Source: Paraspadella gotoi
Lineage: Eukaryota > Chaetognatha
Assembly (NCBI GenBank): GCA_051294375.1
Contig: CM119269.1
Span: 8,057,225 to 8,121,224, forward strand
Length of the DNA stretch: 64,000 bases
Direction: 5' to 3'
Shown one piece after another: positions 28,766-40,215 of the stretch. The position numbers and the translations under genes are program-made. Under the pieces are notes generated by a model. The model saw only the letters and a list, made by a program, of their open reading frames with translations. It had not been told where the DNA came from and ran no database searches. How positions within the stretch are numbered: position 1 is the first letter of the stretch; every line of letters starts with the position of its first letter.

Positions 28766-30385
28766 GGCAACCGTAAACACTTTCCTTGTTTGGTCTTTCG
28801 TTGATTGTTTAAATTCGTTCTATGTAAATAAATCCACTGGAAATTAACGCAAATGAATGCAAAATTAATGGGAAAAAAATAATCGCATAAAATCGGAGTC
28901 GGTAGGTTTCGGTTTTTCGAGAGATTGAAAGATGGTTGCTTCGGCTATGCGATCGAAAATCGAAATGGTGAGGCAGAGAGAGAGAGAGAGAAGCTTAGAT
29001 TTTCCTCACCCTGATTCTCCTCCGCGTGCATTATCTCTCTTCTCTCGCTCTCTCTCTCTTCTCTCGCTCTCTCGCTCTCTGTCGCTCTCTCGCTCTCTCT
29101 GGCTCTCCACCCACGAAACAGCCGTTAACGACGACGACGACGACGACGACGACGATAAACGTTTCTTTGTGTTCGATTTTGACCCAAATAAGAAAGCAGC
29201 TTATGGTTCGCGCTGCTGAGGCTGTGCCCTACGGCTGATGCGGCGGCCCTGCTGCGGTGACGACGGTCACGACGGCAGCGTTCGAGCCGGTACCGCGATT
29301 CTGTGAGGTTGGAACGGCTTTTAGGTTTTTCACGGTCACCACGCTGCTCTTCGTGAGCGTGATCGGTCGCTTTCTTTTTCACCACGGACTGTTCTTCACA
29401 GTCGTAAATTTCTTTGCTGATTACTCCTTCACAACTTACAACTTATAAGTTGATATTTACTTAACAATTCCGCTTTTTTTTTCTTAATCATGTATCATTT
29501 CATTGTCTTCCAATAGGTCATTTAAAATTGATAGTAATACCTTACACTTTTCTAGCATTTCCATCCTCCCACCATTTTCACCCACGCCACCCACCACTAT
29601 CCGTCAACCCCTGACCGACTTAATCCTCCTCCTCCTCTTCCTCCTCCTCTCATCTTCCTCTTTCTCCTTCGTCCGCCTACGATTCCCTTGATTTTTATCC
29701 TTTTGTTTTCTTCTTTCGTTTTCCCCCTTTGGTTTTTTAGCATTGTTTTCTTTCTTTCTTTTGTTTTTCCTGTTCCTTTACTCCCCCCCTATTTTTCAAA
29801 CGGCCTTCCCGTTTTTACCCTTAATCTCCACAAAACTGGAAAAAAACTTGTGGTCATTTTGAGGTGACCGCATTTGATTGATTTATTCACGAATTAATTC
29901 TTACAGTTATGAATTGAATTTAAAAGACAGAATAATTATTACGAATTAATTATTAAACCGTATGTACTGAGCTTCGTATAAGGCGATAGCATCATTCTAA
30001 AGCGCCATTTTTTATTTAAGTGATTAGCTGCTACCGGTAATAATAATAAACCATTACATATACATTACAAGTTAAGAAAGAAATAAAAATGATAAGACAA
30101 AAAAAAAAGAAAGAGAGCGAGAAAAAAAGAGCACGCGCTAAAGTGACAAAAAAGGAACGTGCTTTAACACGATTTAGGAAAAATTTAGTCTAAATCTGAA
30201 TTCTATTTCTTGAACAATTTAAGGTAATATAAAAATCAATTCTCTCTTTCGAATTTAATCTCTTTGTGATCATATTAAATCGATCAATCAATCAAGTTGG
30301 CTTGTATGTAGTAGATCATTTCATATGAGATTCAGTTCTTTAATCTCATTTACATATATCTCACAATTTTAAATTATATCTCCAA

Positions 30386-30526
30386 GCAGTTAAGAGGGAC
30401 GGGGCGCTTAATCCGCCTGTAACATGGTGTTACAGCCTGATCCGAAGCTCAGGGACTGCTTAATAAGCGCTTACTTATATTGAACGGTTCTGTCATTAAC
30501 GCTTATCAATAATTACTGTCTCTTCA
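30386..30526 (-). repeat. dispersed repeat DR1, truncated reverse copy
   Basis: Reverse complement of the first two thirds of DR1: AGTTAAGAGGGACGGGGCGC, then AACATGGTGTTACAGCCTGA and a terminus TACTGTCTCTTCA. The portion matching the other end of DR1 is absent. Confidence 0.8.
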
Positions 30527-30894
30527 GGTTCGCTTTTCGTAATTAATAAAGCAATTAGGGTTCATATCATAAGTTACATTGATTGCTACTTGATTGCTCG
30601 ATTCAGACTTGTTGGTATGAATTTTTTCTCACTCGCTTTCTTATATGCCCAGTTAAAGATTATTGATTTGACTTATAAGTTATAATGAACAGAATATACA
30701 GTATCTGTCACTGTGTCTCCATTTATCGCTGTATCTCTTTATCTCCGTCTTTCTCTCTCTCTCTCTCACTTGCTCTCCTTCCAACCACCAATTATCGACC
30801 AGAGACATGAAGTCGTAGTGACCGCCTCACAATACGCCGACGATTCTTTTGCCTGGTCAGTCTCATGGAATTTGGATGAAGCTTGTTCATTTTC

Positions 30895-31305
30895 CAATGT
30901 AGGGTCCTGCTCTGTTATTATCTAGTAAGTGTGATGAAGGCCTTAAACCACCAAGGCCTGTCCAAAGTCAGGGGCAAGATATGTAGCTTATTTATTAAAT
31001 GAATTGATAATTTTTTTATCGGTTGTACCAATTTTGTATATATAGCTTGCAGGGACCTGCTATGTTATTATCTTGTAAGAGTGATGGAGGCCTTAAAACC
31101 CACCATGACATGATGTCCTGTTTATCCAATTAATGGATAATTTCTATATCGATTGTGCCAATTTCAATTTTGCATGGTGCAACCAATATTAAAATCATCC
31201 ATTAATTTTTTTTATCTTGTCCTTAATTTTGGACAGGCCATGGTGGGTTTTAAGGCCTCCATACCTCTTACAAGAAAATTACAGGACCCTGCAAGCAAAC
31301 ATACA
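30895..31305. repeat. composite foldback repeat
   Basis: The block CTGCTNTGTTATTATCTNGTAAG..GTGATG..GGCCTTAAA occurs in direct orientation near 30907 and 31058, and inverted near 31235-31300 (TTTTAAGGCCTCCAT, then CTTACAAGAAAATTACAGG). Copies of the TTGGTACAACCAAT-like string are interspersed. MITE-like; no coding frame. Confidence 0.6.
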
Positions 31306-31598
31306 AGACACTCTCACAGACAAGACTATTCGCGCCCAGAGTACCTGGCTTTCATATCTTTAAAGTGGAATAATATTTCAAAGAAAGTTTTATTTGTATA
31401 AAATGATCAATAGAATAAATATTAGATCGTATAAAACCATACTATAGTCCTCATGAGAATCAAAATTCATGGAGCTGACAACGAATATAAATTTTATCTA
31501 TTTATTATATTACTATTCCTGTATAAAAGGAATCGTTCTTAGAGAGTTAAAAGAATTTATAAATTATATATATGTTTGGCGAGGAGAGGCAAAACGTT

Positions 31599-31670
31599 CT
31601 CCCCGGCGGGGAATCGAACCCCGGTCTCTCGCGTGACAGGCGAGGATACTCACCACTATACTACCGAGGA
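31599..31670 (-). tRNA. tRNA-Asp (GTC)
   Basis: 72-nt cloverleaf on the minus strand. The acceptor stem TCCTCGG pairs with CCGGGGA, discriminator G. The anticodon loop CTGTCAC places GTC at the anticodon, and the T arm is CCGGGGTTCGATTCCCCG. A TTTT terminator follows within 10 nt. Confidence 0.97.
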
Positions 31671-31741
31671 CGGTGAAATGATTGTTTTTCTTTCGGCAAA
31701 TATTATTTCAAGCACGCTGTTCCAGGACAACAAAAAGAAAA

Positions 31742-31830
31742 TCCCTCGAGCCGGATTCGAACCAGCGACCTAAGGATAACTGCTAATAGCCAACTACAGT
31801 CCTCCGCTCTACCAACTGAGCTATCAAGGG
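31742..31830 (-). tRNA. tRNA-Tyr (GTA) with 16-nt intron
   Basis: 89-nt gene on the minus strand. The acceptor stem CCCTTGA pairs with TCGAGGG, discriminator A. D arm TAGCTCAGTTGGTAGAGC; anticodon arm AGGACTGTAG, then an intron of about 16 nt (TTGGCTATTAGCAGTT), resuming ATCCT. An intron one base 3' of the anticodon is usual for eukaryotic tRNA-Tyr. T arm CTGGTTCGAATCCGG. A TTTT terminator follows directly. Confidence 0.97.
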
Positions 31831-32010
31831 ACGCGTACCTATAGCCAAGCTCGCCAAATTTTAAATTCAATCAACATTGTTATCGTAGAAAAACCGAACA
31901 GATTGCTCGGTTGTTTTTTGTTGTTTTTTTAAATTTTTATTTTAACGAAACAAAATGAACTAAATATCTCGAGCATATTTGAAACTTTTATCTCGGAAAA
32001 TAAACAAGGA

Positions 32011-32082
32011 TCCCATGTGGTCTAGTGGTTAGGATTCGGCGCTTTCACCGCCGCGGCCGGGGTTCGATTCCCCGCATGGGAG
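32011..32082 (+). tRNA. tRNA-Glu (TTC)
   Basis: 72-nt gene. The acceptor stem TCCCATG pairs with CATGGGA, discriminator G. The anticodon stem CGGCG/CGCCG encloses loop CTTTCAC, giving TTC. T arm CCGGGGTTCGATTCCCCG. TTTT follows 5 nt downstream. Divergent from the tRNA-Tyr and tRNA-Asp genes. Confidence 0.97.
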
Positions 32083-32842
32083 CTGTATTTTATCAACTTG
32101 TTACACTTTTTTGTGACAAATTCTTTTCGACAATCAAAAAGGAAAACATCAGAAGTGGGATTAGAAGTTTAGAAGCCACACCCAGTAGCGCGGAGCATAA
32201 ATACAAGATATGATATATGACCTTGTTGTGCCCCCTTAATTTTTGGTATTTGATATAATACTATGCCCCAAGATTAAAAAATGAAAATTCGATCGCTCAA
32301 TTTTTCCGTTCTATCGATTTTATAAAGCAATTTGATGCAAAAAAATTGTCAAAAATAGCAAAATTTGATATCAAATAAAGCTGGTTAAGTTCACTTTTTA
32401 AGTGAAATATAGCCTAAACAAAGAATTTAAACCCTTTTCATCCATAAAAATGTAAAAAAATCTGTTTATATAAATATTGAGTAATTTTAAAAGATAAGTA
32501 TTTTCATAAAATTGCTAAAATTAAGCAAAATGGAAAATAAGTACCGAGCCACATAATGCAGTCAATATCCTATTTAAAGCTTATAAAAGCTGTTAATAGC
32601 TACATTAAACTTATACAGCTTATAATAATCTTTACAAAAAAATATTAATTGACTATTTGACTTACCATAAGCCTTACCCATTACCATTCTCCTTCCCTTA
32701 GATCGCTCTGGCCAATCTTTTTTTTTTTTATCAAAATGAACAAATTCTCATGAAATATTGTAAAAACATTTAAAATAAGAACTGTTAAAAATGAGTACAA
32801 TTTTAATATAACAATAATGACAACTACTACAATTTGTTTAGC

Positions 32843-32975
32843 GAAAGACAATGTTTATTTGTTTGTGTACAACGATTTTTTATTTTACATAAGGACATGT
32901 TTCGGCTTTATGTATAAGCCTTCATCAGCGTAAAATATAAAATTGTTGTACACAAACAAATAAACTTTGTCTTTC
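32843..32975 (-). repeat. foldback element carrying a hammerhead-ribozyme-like core
   Basis: About 45-bp inverted arms (GAAAGACAATGTTTATTTG at the left, CAAATAAACTTTGTCTTTC at the right). On the minus strand the centre (32893-32928) reads CTGATGA, then AGGCTT, a 7-nt loop, AAGCC, then GAAAC followed by ATGTCC. That is the conserved hammerhead order: CUGAUGA, helix II, GAAA, short helix III, UC cleavage site. One extra A precedes helix II. Hammerheads of this kind are described in Penelope-like elements and retrozymes. Cleavage activity is not shown here. Confidence 0.55.
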
Positions 32976-33374
32976 TATAAATTTACAAAAAACAACGAAA
33001 AAGAAAGAAAATGAACATAATTTGTTTAGCAAAAATTAATTTTAGATCAAAGCATATTTTATGACCATTTTCCTAAACCTCCATCAATTTCATTTTACAA
33101 TTTGTTAGCTCATTTTAGTCAGTATAACAAGGATTTAAGAATATGGAACTAGTTGATCAGTTTATTTATAAACAAATAATTTGGCGATGAGGATGTTAAG
33201 TTTATACATGCAAATGAAATTAATCAGTTTGATTTTTAAAAAAAAATATAATAAACTGAGATTAAAAATACTTAATCTTGAAAAACTAACACTGTTTTAA
33301 AAAAACATCCAATATTAGGACATTAGGCATTAATTTTTAATAATAAATATAAATAAATATAATCCTAAATTGTA

Positions 33375-33612
33375 TTGCCGTTGTGTGCGATGTGTGAGCG
33401 TGGCTACGAGGAGAAAAGGGCTCGACGTCCGACGGCCGTGAATTAGTTATCGCGTCTTAATTGCCCCATTTTCGAGAGAAAGAACACGATGACGATTAAA
33501 AAAAACTAACTCGGGAAATATCCTGATTATTTTTTATGTAAACATCGTTCTTCTAGTCAGGACAGTTGCCTCTGACATCAAACAGTTTTAAGAACCGCTT
33601 GTTTGTATTCTT
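33375..33612 (+). repeat. dispersed repeat DR2, copy 2
   Basis: Matches 23205-23460 in order and orientation (GCTCGACGTCCGACGGCCGT shared exactly), with about 10-15% mismatches and small indels by eye. Confidence 0.75.
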
Positions 33613-34224
33613 AACTATATTTTTATTTTTATCTTTATTTGTAAGTCATTAAGAAAATGCGTCAACTCAATACAAAATATTATCTTCATATTCAATTGTA
33701 TTTTCTCTGATGCCCATTCCCGACAATATAGTTACATTAATCAACAAATTGTGGCTCTCTGGCGTCTGCAGTTGGTTATGTCTCAAGCCCTGGTCCCGGC
33801 TACAAATATGTTGCCAAAAAAGAAAGCATATCAAAACTGTATCATATCCCTTGCTAAGGATAGCTCTGACCAGAATTCAAAAGGATACAATTAAGCACTT
33901 TTTTTTTAGCACCACTCGTATCTTATGAATTGACAATGACAGAAGAAGACGATGAAAAAAATAATAAAAAAGTTTTTAACATTTACAAACATATATTTTG
34001 TAAATATTAAAAATAAACCTCACTGTTCTCATCTCAAAATCAATAAAATAGAAGAAAAAAAGAATATCAGATTGACTTAGAGGCAACAATAGTGTAAGGT
34101 AGCCACGAGGGTGAAAGGGCCTGATGCCTTTGTATCATAAATAAAACCTTTTTTTGCCTTGGAGGAATTTTTTAACAGGACAAGTCTTACAATTTATTTT
34201 CTTTTTGTTTATTTACGTAGCGTG

Positions 34225-34545
34225 GTTCGATCCCACCACTGCCACCACATTTAAGTAGTAGACAGAGATTCAGCATGAAACCAAAGTGGAATTTATTACA
34301 ATATGAACAGAGCAAAGACGTGTCAGAACTTGAGACAGAATGAATGAGTACAAAAATGGTCAGCTATTTATAGTCGACAATCGGATCAACGACATGGCTC
34401 GTTTCCCGATGGCATGAAGCCCGTCTTCTCATTGGTGATTCCCACATGATTCATCAATCGCAGTCCTTGGTAGATTTCATCGAGTCGCGGATCCGATTCA
34501 ATCTTGGTCTGATTCCATCTGAAATATTTTATGAGAGTTGAAATA
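34225..34545 (-). mobile_element. LTR-like fragment with tRNA-Leu-type primer binding site
   Basis: On the minus strand, a segment with CTATAAATAG (TATA-like, about 34370) and GTAATAAATTCCAC (poly(A)-like, about 34290) ends just before TGGTGGCAGTGGTGGGATCG (34228-34247). That string is complementary to the 3' end of a tRNA-Leu, including CCA. This order (promoter, poly(A) signal, LTR end, PBS) is that of a retrotransposon 5' LTR. No gag or pol coding sequence follows, so it is a remnant. LTR borders are not defined. Confidence 0.45.
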
Positions 34546-35769
34546 CCCTTTGACTATATCCAAAATTCATAATTTCTGATCGCCTTAATTTATTATTTTG
34601 CTTTGTTTTTTGTGGTTAAAAATGTAAAACTTTATGTATTAATTAAAAATTAATAAATAAAGTAAATTTTTTACAAATGAAAACAGTTATATATCTCCTT
34701 ATTTCATATATATTTGATTAAAACTCTCTGATTAACCATCATTCCTATCTTTTACAATTTTCATATTTTTTTTTAAAAAAAATGCAATATGTTAATAATA
34801 GTTAAACATTAATTAATACAAGTTTTTTACATTTATTTTGTTGAAAACAGTTTTAAATACTTGGATTTAGCTTATTATTTTACTAAAATTAATAATTCTA
34901 ACAACTTTTATTTTATCTTTAAATTTGTTATTTTTTTCGATTTTTTTGCATCTTATCGCATTATTAAATCGATATAGAACGGGAAAATTGGCCAAGCGAA
35001 TTTTTGATTTTTCGATCTCAGGTAACAGTTTTACAAATGTGTTTCAAAAAATTAGGAGGGCACAAGATGTCCTTTATCATTTCCTTGTTTTATACTCCGC
35101 GCTAACACCCAGGGAAAGTGAACTGCGACCTAAAGGAAGCGCCTTACACCGCTCGTCCATTCTGACAACGAGTTGAAATAAGGATTGAGTGAAAGGATTA
35201 AGGAAACAAGCCTTTTTCCAATGCGAAGAGACCAGAAAATATCCGTGACACAAAGTATTTCGATCATCGTTCCGAAATTCCGTGTCGATCGCAGAATTGA
35301 CAAAAGATTTTGACGGAGGACGAGTTGAGATTTACGAGGAAAGTAAAACATACATGTTTTATGATGATTATATAATTTAACGAGTCTGTTCAGTTGTCAG
35401 TGGTCAGTGGTCACTGCGAGATGAAATACGAAGCACATAACAAAAAAAAAAAAGCGGAAACCCAGAGAAAAAGAAAAATAAAGGAATAAGAAATGACCCG
35501 ATAGAGCAATTGATCTGTCGTTGAGGTCAGTCGCGAAATGTGACCTTTATGTAAGTTGACGGGTTTTGATCGAGAAGGCTCTTTGCCCACATGTCCAGTT
35601 TAAGGTTAAATGATCTCGCTAAAATTTTACCCGGCTAAACTTAAGGATTTTTTAAGTGTATTATTGATAATAATAATAATATTAAAATAAATAATTACTA
35701 GTATAGTGCGAAGAACTTTTTCTCGAACCTATATATTTAGGTAATCTTTAATAAACACGTGAAAAATGA

Positions 35770-35786
35770 CGTCCCTGGGTGGGCTC

Positions 35787-35837
<51 letters not shown>

Positions 35838-35843
35838 AGAGAC
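35770..35843 (-). tRNA. tRNA-Asn (GTT)
   Basis: 74-nt gene on the minus strand. The acceptor stem GTCTCTG pairs with CAGGGAC (one G-T pair), discriminator G. Anticodon loop CTGTTAA gives GTT; T arm GGTGGTTCGAGCCCACC. TTTTT follows 3 nt downstream. Confidence 0.97.
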
Positions 35844-37080
35844 TGCCCAAGAATAGAACTGTCCCAAGACTAAAAAATTTCCTCATTTTATTGCCCGAAT
35901 ATTAAATCCACCCACCCTCCCGTTGAGGCGAAGGTGGCGGTGGCCCTCCTCGCCATCAGATCCTCTCTTCTCTTACGCTTCGTGATTTCCTGTCTCCGCC
36001 TCGGACGGTCGGTGGTTCTCAAGCCGATCGAAGCCTCCAGCCCCTCGAGCGAGATCGTCATCCCGGTGGAGGTGTTAGCCAACGCGATCGAGCATCCCAA
36101 GAAAATGTTGGGCACGTTAAGATTACATTAGTCTATATTACACTTCAATCGAAAATTTTTACAATCCTGCTTAAAACGATTTTCAAGGTGTCGTCAATCA
36201 AATTTTGCGTTTGACCCAAGTACAATCGACCGGAAGTTGACAATGACTACAACATGGAATTGTTATTTTTACTACAACTGAAAAGTTGAGCAGTAGTTAT
36301 TTTTAAAGCTATTTACTTATCTTGCAATTAGTATAATTAATCAAAATGTAGTACTTAAAAAAAGTTCAAAAAAATCTTTTCACCCAAAGTGGGCGTGTCC
36401 CCAACCGGAAATAGTACTCAATAATAATTATCATGAATTGCTGTTCTGTTATGATTTACCGACAAGATTTCGGGGTGGGACCGACAGACCGACAGAGTGG
36501 ATTATAGGAATTTGCTATAAGCAGATCCGACTAAAAACATAAAACCTACTCTGTATATTGTACAATTTAAATGAAAGAAAAAATTCATTAATAAAAATTA
36601 AGATTTGGTTAAGATTTAATTGAGAAATAAAAGACATCAACTAAAAGCCATTCAAAAATGATACGAAAACAAACCTCTCTTTCTCTCTCTCTCTACAATA
36701 TGACAATATGACTACAATATGACAATATGACTACAAGACATCAAGACGAAAAAATATGACAAATGTTTTGATATCCCTGGGCTCTCTTTTCCGAGAGCGT
36801 TCTGTCTTTGTTAGTTTACCTCCAAATTTATTTATGACTTTAAAATTTAACCTACATATATTTTAAACCTATAAACTAATCCCTAACCCTAATCGCCATT
36901 CTAATCTCAATTCCTATTCCTTAACCCTAATTCCCATTTCTAATCCCTATTCCTAATCCCTAACCCCAACCTAATCCTAAAAACTAACCCTAAATCCTTA
37001 TCCCTAATTACTAACCCTAACCTCTAACCTTAAACGCGAGTCCCTAACTAAAACCTCTAACCATGATTACTAATCAAGTC
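35844..37080. other. spacer between tRNA-Asn and the duplicated locus
   Basis: Short open frames at 35888-36131 (both strands) show no family resemblance. A tandem ACAATATGACAATATGACT repeat lies near 36697-36735. I support no gene here. Confidence 0.5.
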
Positions 37081-37140
37081 CTTAACCTTGATCACTAACC
37101 TAATCCCAAACCTAATCCCTAACCCTAACCTGATATTTAA
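36880..37140. repeat. degenerate telomere-like CCCTAA repeat (interstitial)
   Basis: About 260 bp of CCCTAACCCTAA-type sequence mixed with variants (CCCTAATC, CCTAATTCCC, CCTAACCTCTAACC). A matching reverse tract (GGTTAGGATTTAGG) closes inverted copy C next to the gap at 62652. It suggests an eroded interstitial TTAGGG array, or a telomere-derived satellite at the edge of the duplicated unit. Confidence 0.65.
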
Positions 37141-38579
37141 ATACAATAATTAACTTAATTAGGAATTTAAAATAAAATGAGGAGGGTGAGTTCTGGGGAA
37201 AATAAGGTAAAAAAATGGCTGGATGTAATTTAAATTCTAGTATAACTAATGAATAAAAAATTCGTTATATAATTTCTCATTTCGATGAACGATAACAATT
37301 GTTAATAAAAAAAAAAAAGAGGAACTCTCCCACTTTTCTTCAGCGGCGTTCTCGTTAACAATGGCGCGCAATCCTCGTTGGTATCAGATTATTTTGTTGC
37401 GCGCTAAAAATGATGAAGATTTAGCCACTCTTCACCAACCTGCAGATATCGATGAGAAAAAAGGAAAAAAAAGTTAATATTCAAGGTGGTTATAGGGTGG
37501 TCTTCTTGTCCAATTGAATATACTTAATACAAATATCATAATCCCTTCATTGATACGGAAGCCGAGCGCTCCGGGAGTTAACGAAATAGATTGGAGGAAA
37601 ATCTTGATTTTTTTTATCTTGCCGGGTCTCGCTTTGTTAAAAGCTAGTAAGATGGTTAAAGGACTTATCAAGTTATCATAGACTGTCAAAAACAGCGGTA
37701 AGATAGCTTGTTTATTATAAATAAAAGATAAATAGATAATGGATAAACGATAATAAATAATAGATAAAAGAATAAATTTTCGCCTTACCCCAAACAACCG
37801 GCGCAGAAACAACAACAACAGCATTTCAGACCAGCAATGGTTTTTGAGAAGGCGTTATGATGGTCGTTGCCCAAACAACGGAGAATACCGTAAATTACCG
37901 CCAAGACTTGTAAAGGAAATGAGAAAAGTTATACAGGCTATACACGTTTTGAATTTATGGCGAATGTCAAGTATTCTTTAAGGCATTAGGAAAAGCGTTG
38001 AATATATAAATTGAGACATTCTTACTTGCAAAAGGGACGAGGCAACCCAAAACTATCCAAAGAATAGCTGAAAATGAAATTGGGGGAAAAAAAAAGATTA
38101 TATTTAAATTCTAAAATCAAATAATAATAATAATTTATAATAAATAATAAATTTTAAACGAACTTAAATCGACTGGCTTTTCCATTCCGGATTCTCTCGG
38201 CAATCTCATTTTCTCTTCTCGGTTTTTTTCTTCGTTATTTAAAAAAACTTTTTTTTTCTCGACAATCGATATGAAAAAAAAAGGTAAGTCACGGGAAAAG
38301 TGAGGCAAAAGTGAGGTAAAAGTGAGGAAGGCGATTGTTCGCCGCGCAATATTCAACAAGCGATATTATTGCGAATAACGATATTTTGCGATTCCGCGGG
38401 AAATGATGGAGGAGCCAAGTCGCGCGCGTGACGGCTTGGGAGAAAACCTGTAAGCGCTCGATGGTAGAGGCGTGATCTCGGTTTGACTCATTGGCATTTG
38501 CTTTTTAGCTAGCTTTTTTTAATTGCTTGTTTTTATTGGCTCGTTTTTCTTTGTTTGTTTGTATATTTTATATTTCCAG

Positions 38580-38595
38580 ATTGATTTATTGATTT

Positions 38596-38670
<75 letters not shown>

Positions 38671-38743
38671 TATTTATTTATTTATTTATTTATATTGATT
38701 TATTGATTTATCTATCTATTTATCTATTTATCTATTTATCTAT

Positions 38744-38798
<55 letters not shown>

Positions 38799-38855
38799 GT
38801 ATCTATCTATCTATCTATCTATATCTCTATCTATCTATCTTTTTATCCATTAATT
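38580..38855. repeat. (TTGA)n-(TTTA)n-(CTAT)n compound microsatellite
   Basis: The same compound array occurs in copy B (about 45030-45290) and inverted in copy C (about 60755-61030), with different unit counts. Ile/Tyr/Leu-rich frames across it are repeat translations. Confidence 0.9.
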
Positions 38856-38929
38856 TTTTTCAAATTTTTTTCCCCTGTCCTTTTTCCTTCCCTCTTCAGA
38901 TTATTAAAAGAAAATTTGGCAAGCGTCGG

Positions 38930-39080
38930 AAAGGTCAACCTTGCTGGAGGTCACGCCGTGTCATAGACAGGGTCGTATCGTGACAAGAACGAGATCATTT
39001 TAAGGGTCATGACGTGTCATTTCAGGGGTCAAGACTCGAAATAAGAGGGATCGACGAATCAATTTATTTTGACCTCAGTT
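38930..39080. promoter_or_regulatory. cluster of AGGTCA/GGGTCA half-sites (speculative)
   Basis: Within about 150 bp there are AGGTCA at 38932 and 38948, GGGTCA at about 39003, GGGGTCA at about 39025 and the reverse TGACCT near 39069. A near-palindromic ATGACGTGTCAT lies between. Such hexamers are nuclear-receptor half-sites, and the block is kept in all three copies about 300-460 bp upstream of the TATA box. Function is conjecture. Confidence 0.25.
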
Positions 39081-39392
39081 TCGAGCGAAATATTCGCGTT
39101 CGATCCCCGTTCGACAGATATTTCATCTCAGGTACTGGATATATATTAAGTAATTCTTTTTTATTTTTCATTTAAAACTATTTAATACAACACTATCCAA
39201 TGATTTTGATTGACCGTCAGGCCATTTCATTCCAAGGAAAACACATATGCGGTCTTTAGGAGGAAAAGTGGGAACCTGACACAAAAGTGTTTTTTTTTTC
39301 ATTTTGACGTCGGCGATACTGCACGCCGGTACTAAATGGAAACTGTAAGAAATACAACAACAACGACGACAAACACGGAAATCTATGAAACG

Positions 39393-39400
39393 TATAAAAG
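39393..39400 (+). promoter_or_regulatory. TATA box of the putative coiled-coil gene (copy A)
   Basis: TATAAAAG, also present in B (45839-45846) and in C on the minus strand (60211-60218). Downstream, a plausible 5'-UTR donor (AAAAAGTAAGTT, about 39552) and an acceptor (TTTTTTTCAG, ending about 39949) bracket a noncoding intron before the start codon at 40216. Confidence 0.4.
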
Positions 39401-40215
39401 GTGCAACCAAAATTTTATGGCGGTTTTTTTTTTGTTACTCATGAACTCATATCGATGAGAATTAGCGACAATAACTACGGCGACCGAGAAGAAGGAAAAG
39501 GAGACGACGACGACTATGACGACGACGACGACGACGACGAATAATAAAAAGTAAGTTCAATCATGGACGGAACACGCGAACGATAAATCCAAAGTTTAAA
39601 AGAAACGAAGTAAAAAAATAAGTAATGAAAAAAAAATGTGTGTCTCTTTTGATTTTCCAGAGGATTTTTCTCCTTCTCCACGAAAGTCTTTATTTTCCGC
39701 AGTTACGACAACGACAACGACAACGACGACAACAACAATAGTTTTAGAATAAACGTAAATGTCTCAATCGTTTATTTATCGTTTCGCTAAACGAAGGTTT
39801 TTCTTATATTAGGAAATAAAAAAAAAACACACAACGAAACGAAAGGAATAATACACTAAAAAAAAAACCAAAAAAGACTGAAATTTAATTTAAACATATC
39901 AATGTTTATAGCTGTTGTTTACATTACATTCGTTTACATTTTTTTCAGCGACGATGGATCAACAAAGAGATTCTACATCGTAATCATCTTAATTATCCTC
40001 GTCTATGTCTTCATACTAATATTTATCCTCGTAGAAATACTAATAACAAGAAACAAATGGCTTTTCGTTAATTTAAGCGCCGTCGTCGTCGTCGTCGTCG
40101 TCATCGTCGTCGTTCACGTCGTCTAAAATATCCTTCCGAAAGCAATGAGAGGTCAAGTCATATATTAAAAAAGTTCATTGGTTTCGTCGTCGTCGTCCTC
40201 ACCCTTCTACTTTAA

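Larger units (their letters stand above)
28766..31598. other. intergenic upstream of calsyntenin
   Basis: Contains CT-rich and GAC repeats (about 29030-29160), a truncated reverse DR1 copy (30386-30526) and the foldback composite at 30895-31305. The calsyntenin promoter presumably lies in the first few hundred bases, but I see no clear core element. No gene is supported. Confidence 0.65.
32083..35769. other. gene-poor spacer between tRNA genes
   Basis: Very AT-rich. Recognisable items are the hammerhead-like foldback (32843-32975), the second DR2 copy (33375-33612) and the LTR/PBS fragment (34225-34545). The remainder shows nothing I can name. From 32220 to 32840 I see only AT-rich sequence. 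Confidence 0.7.
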
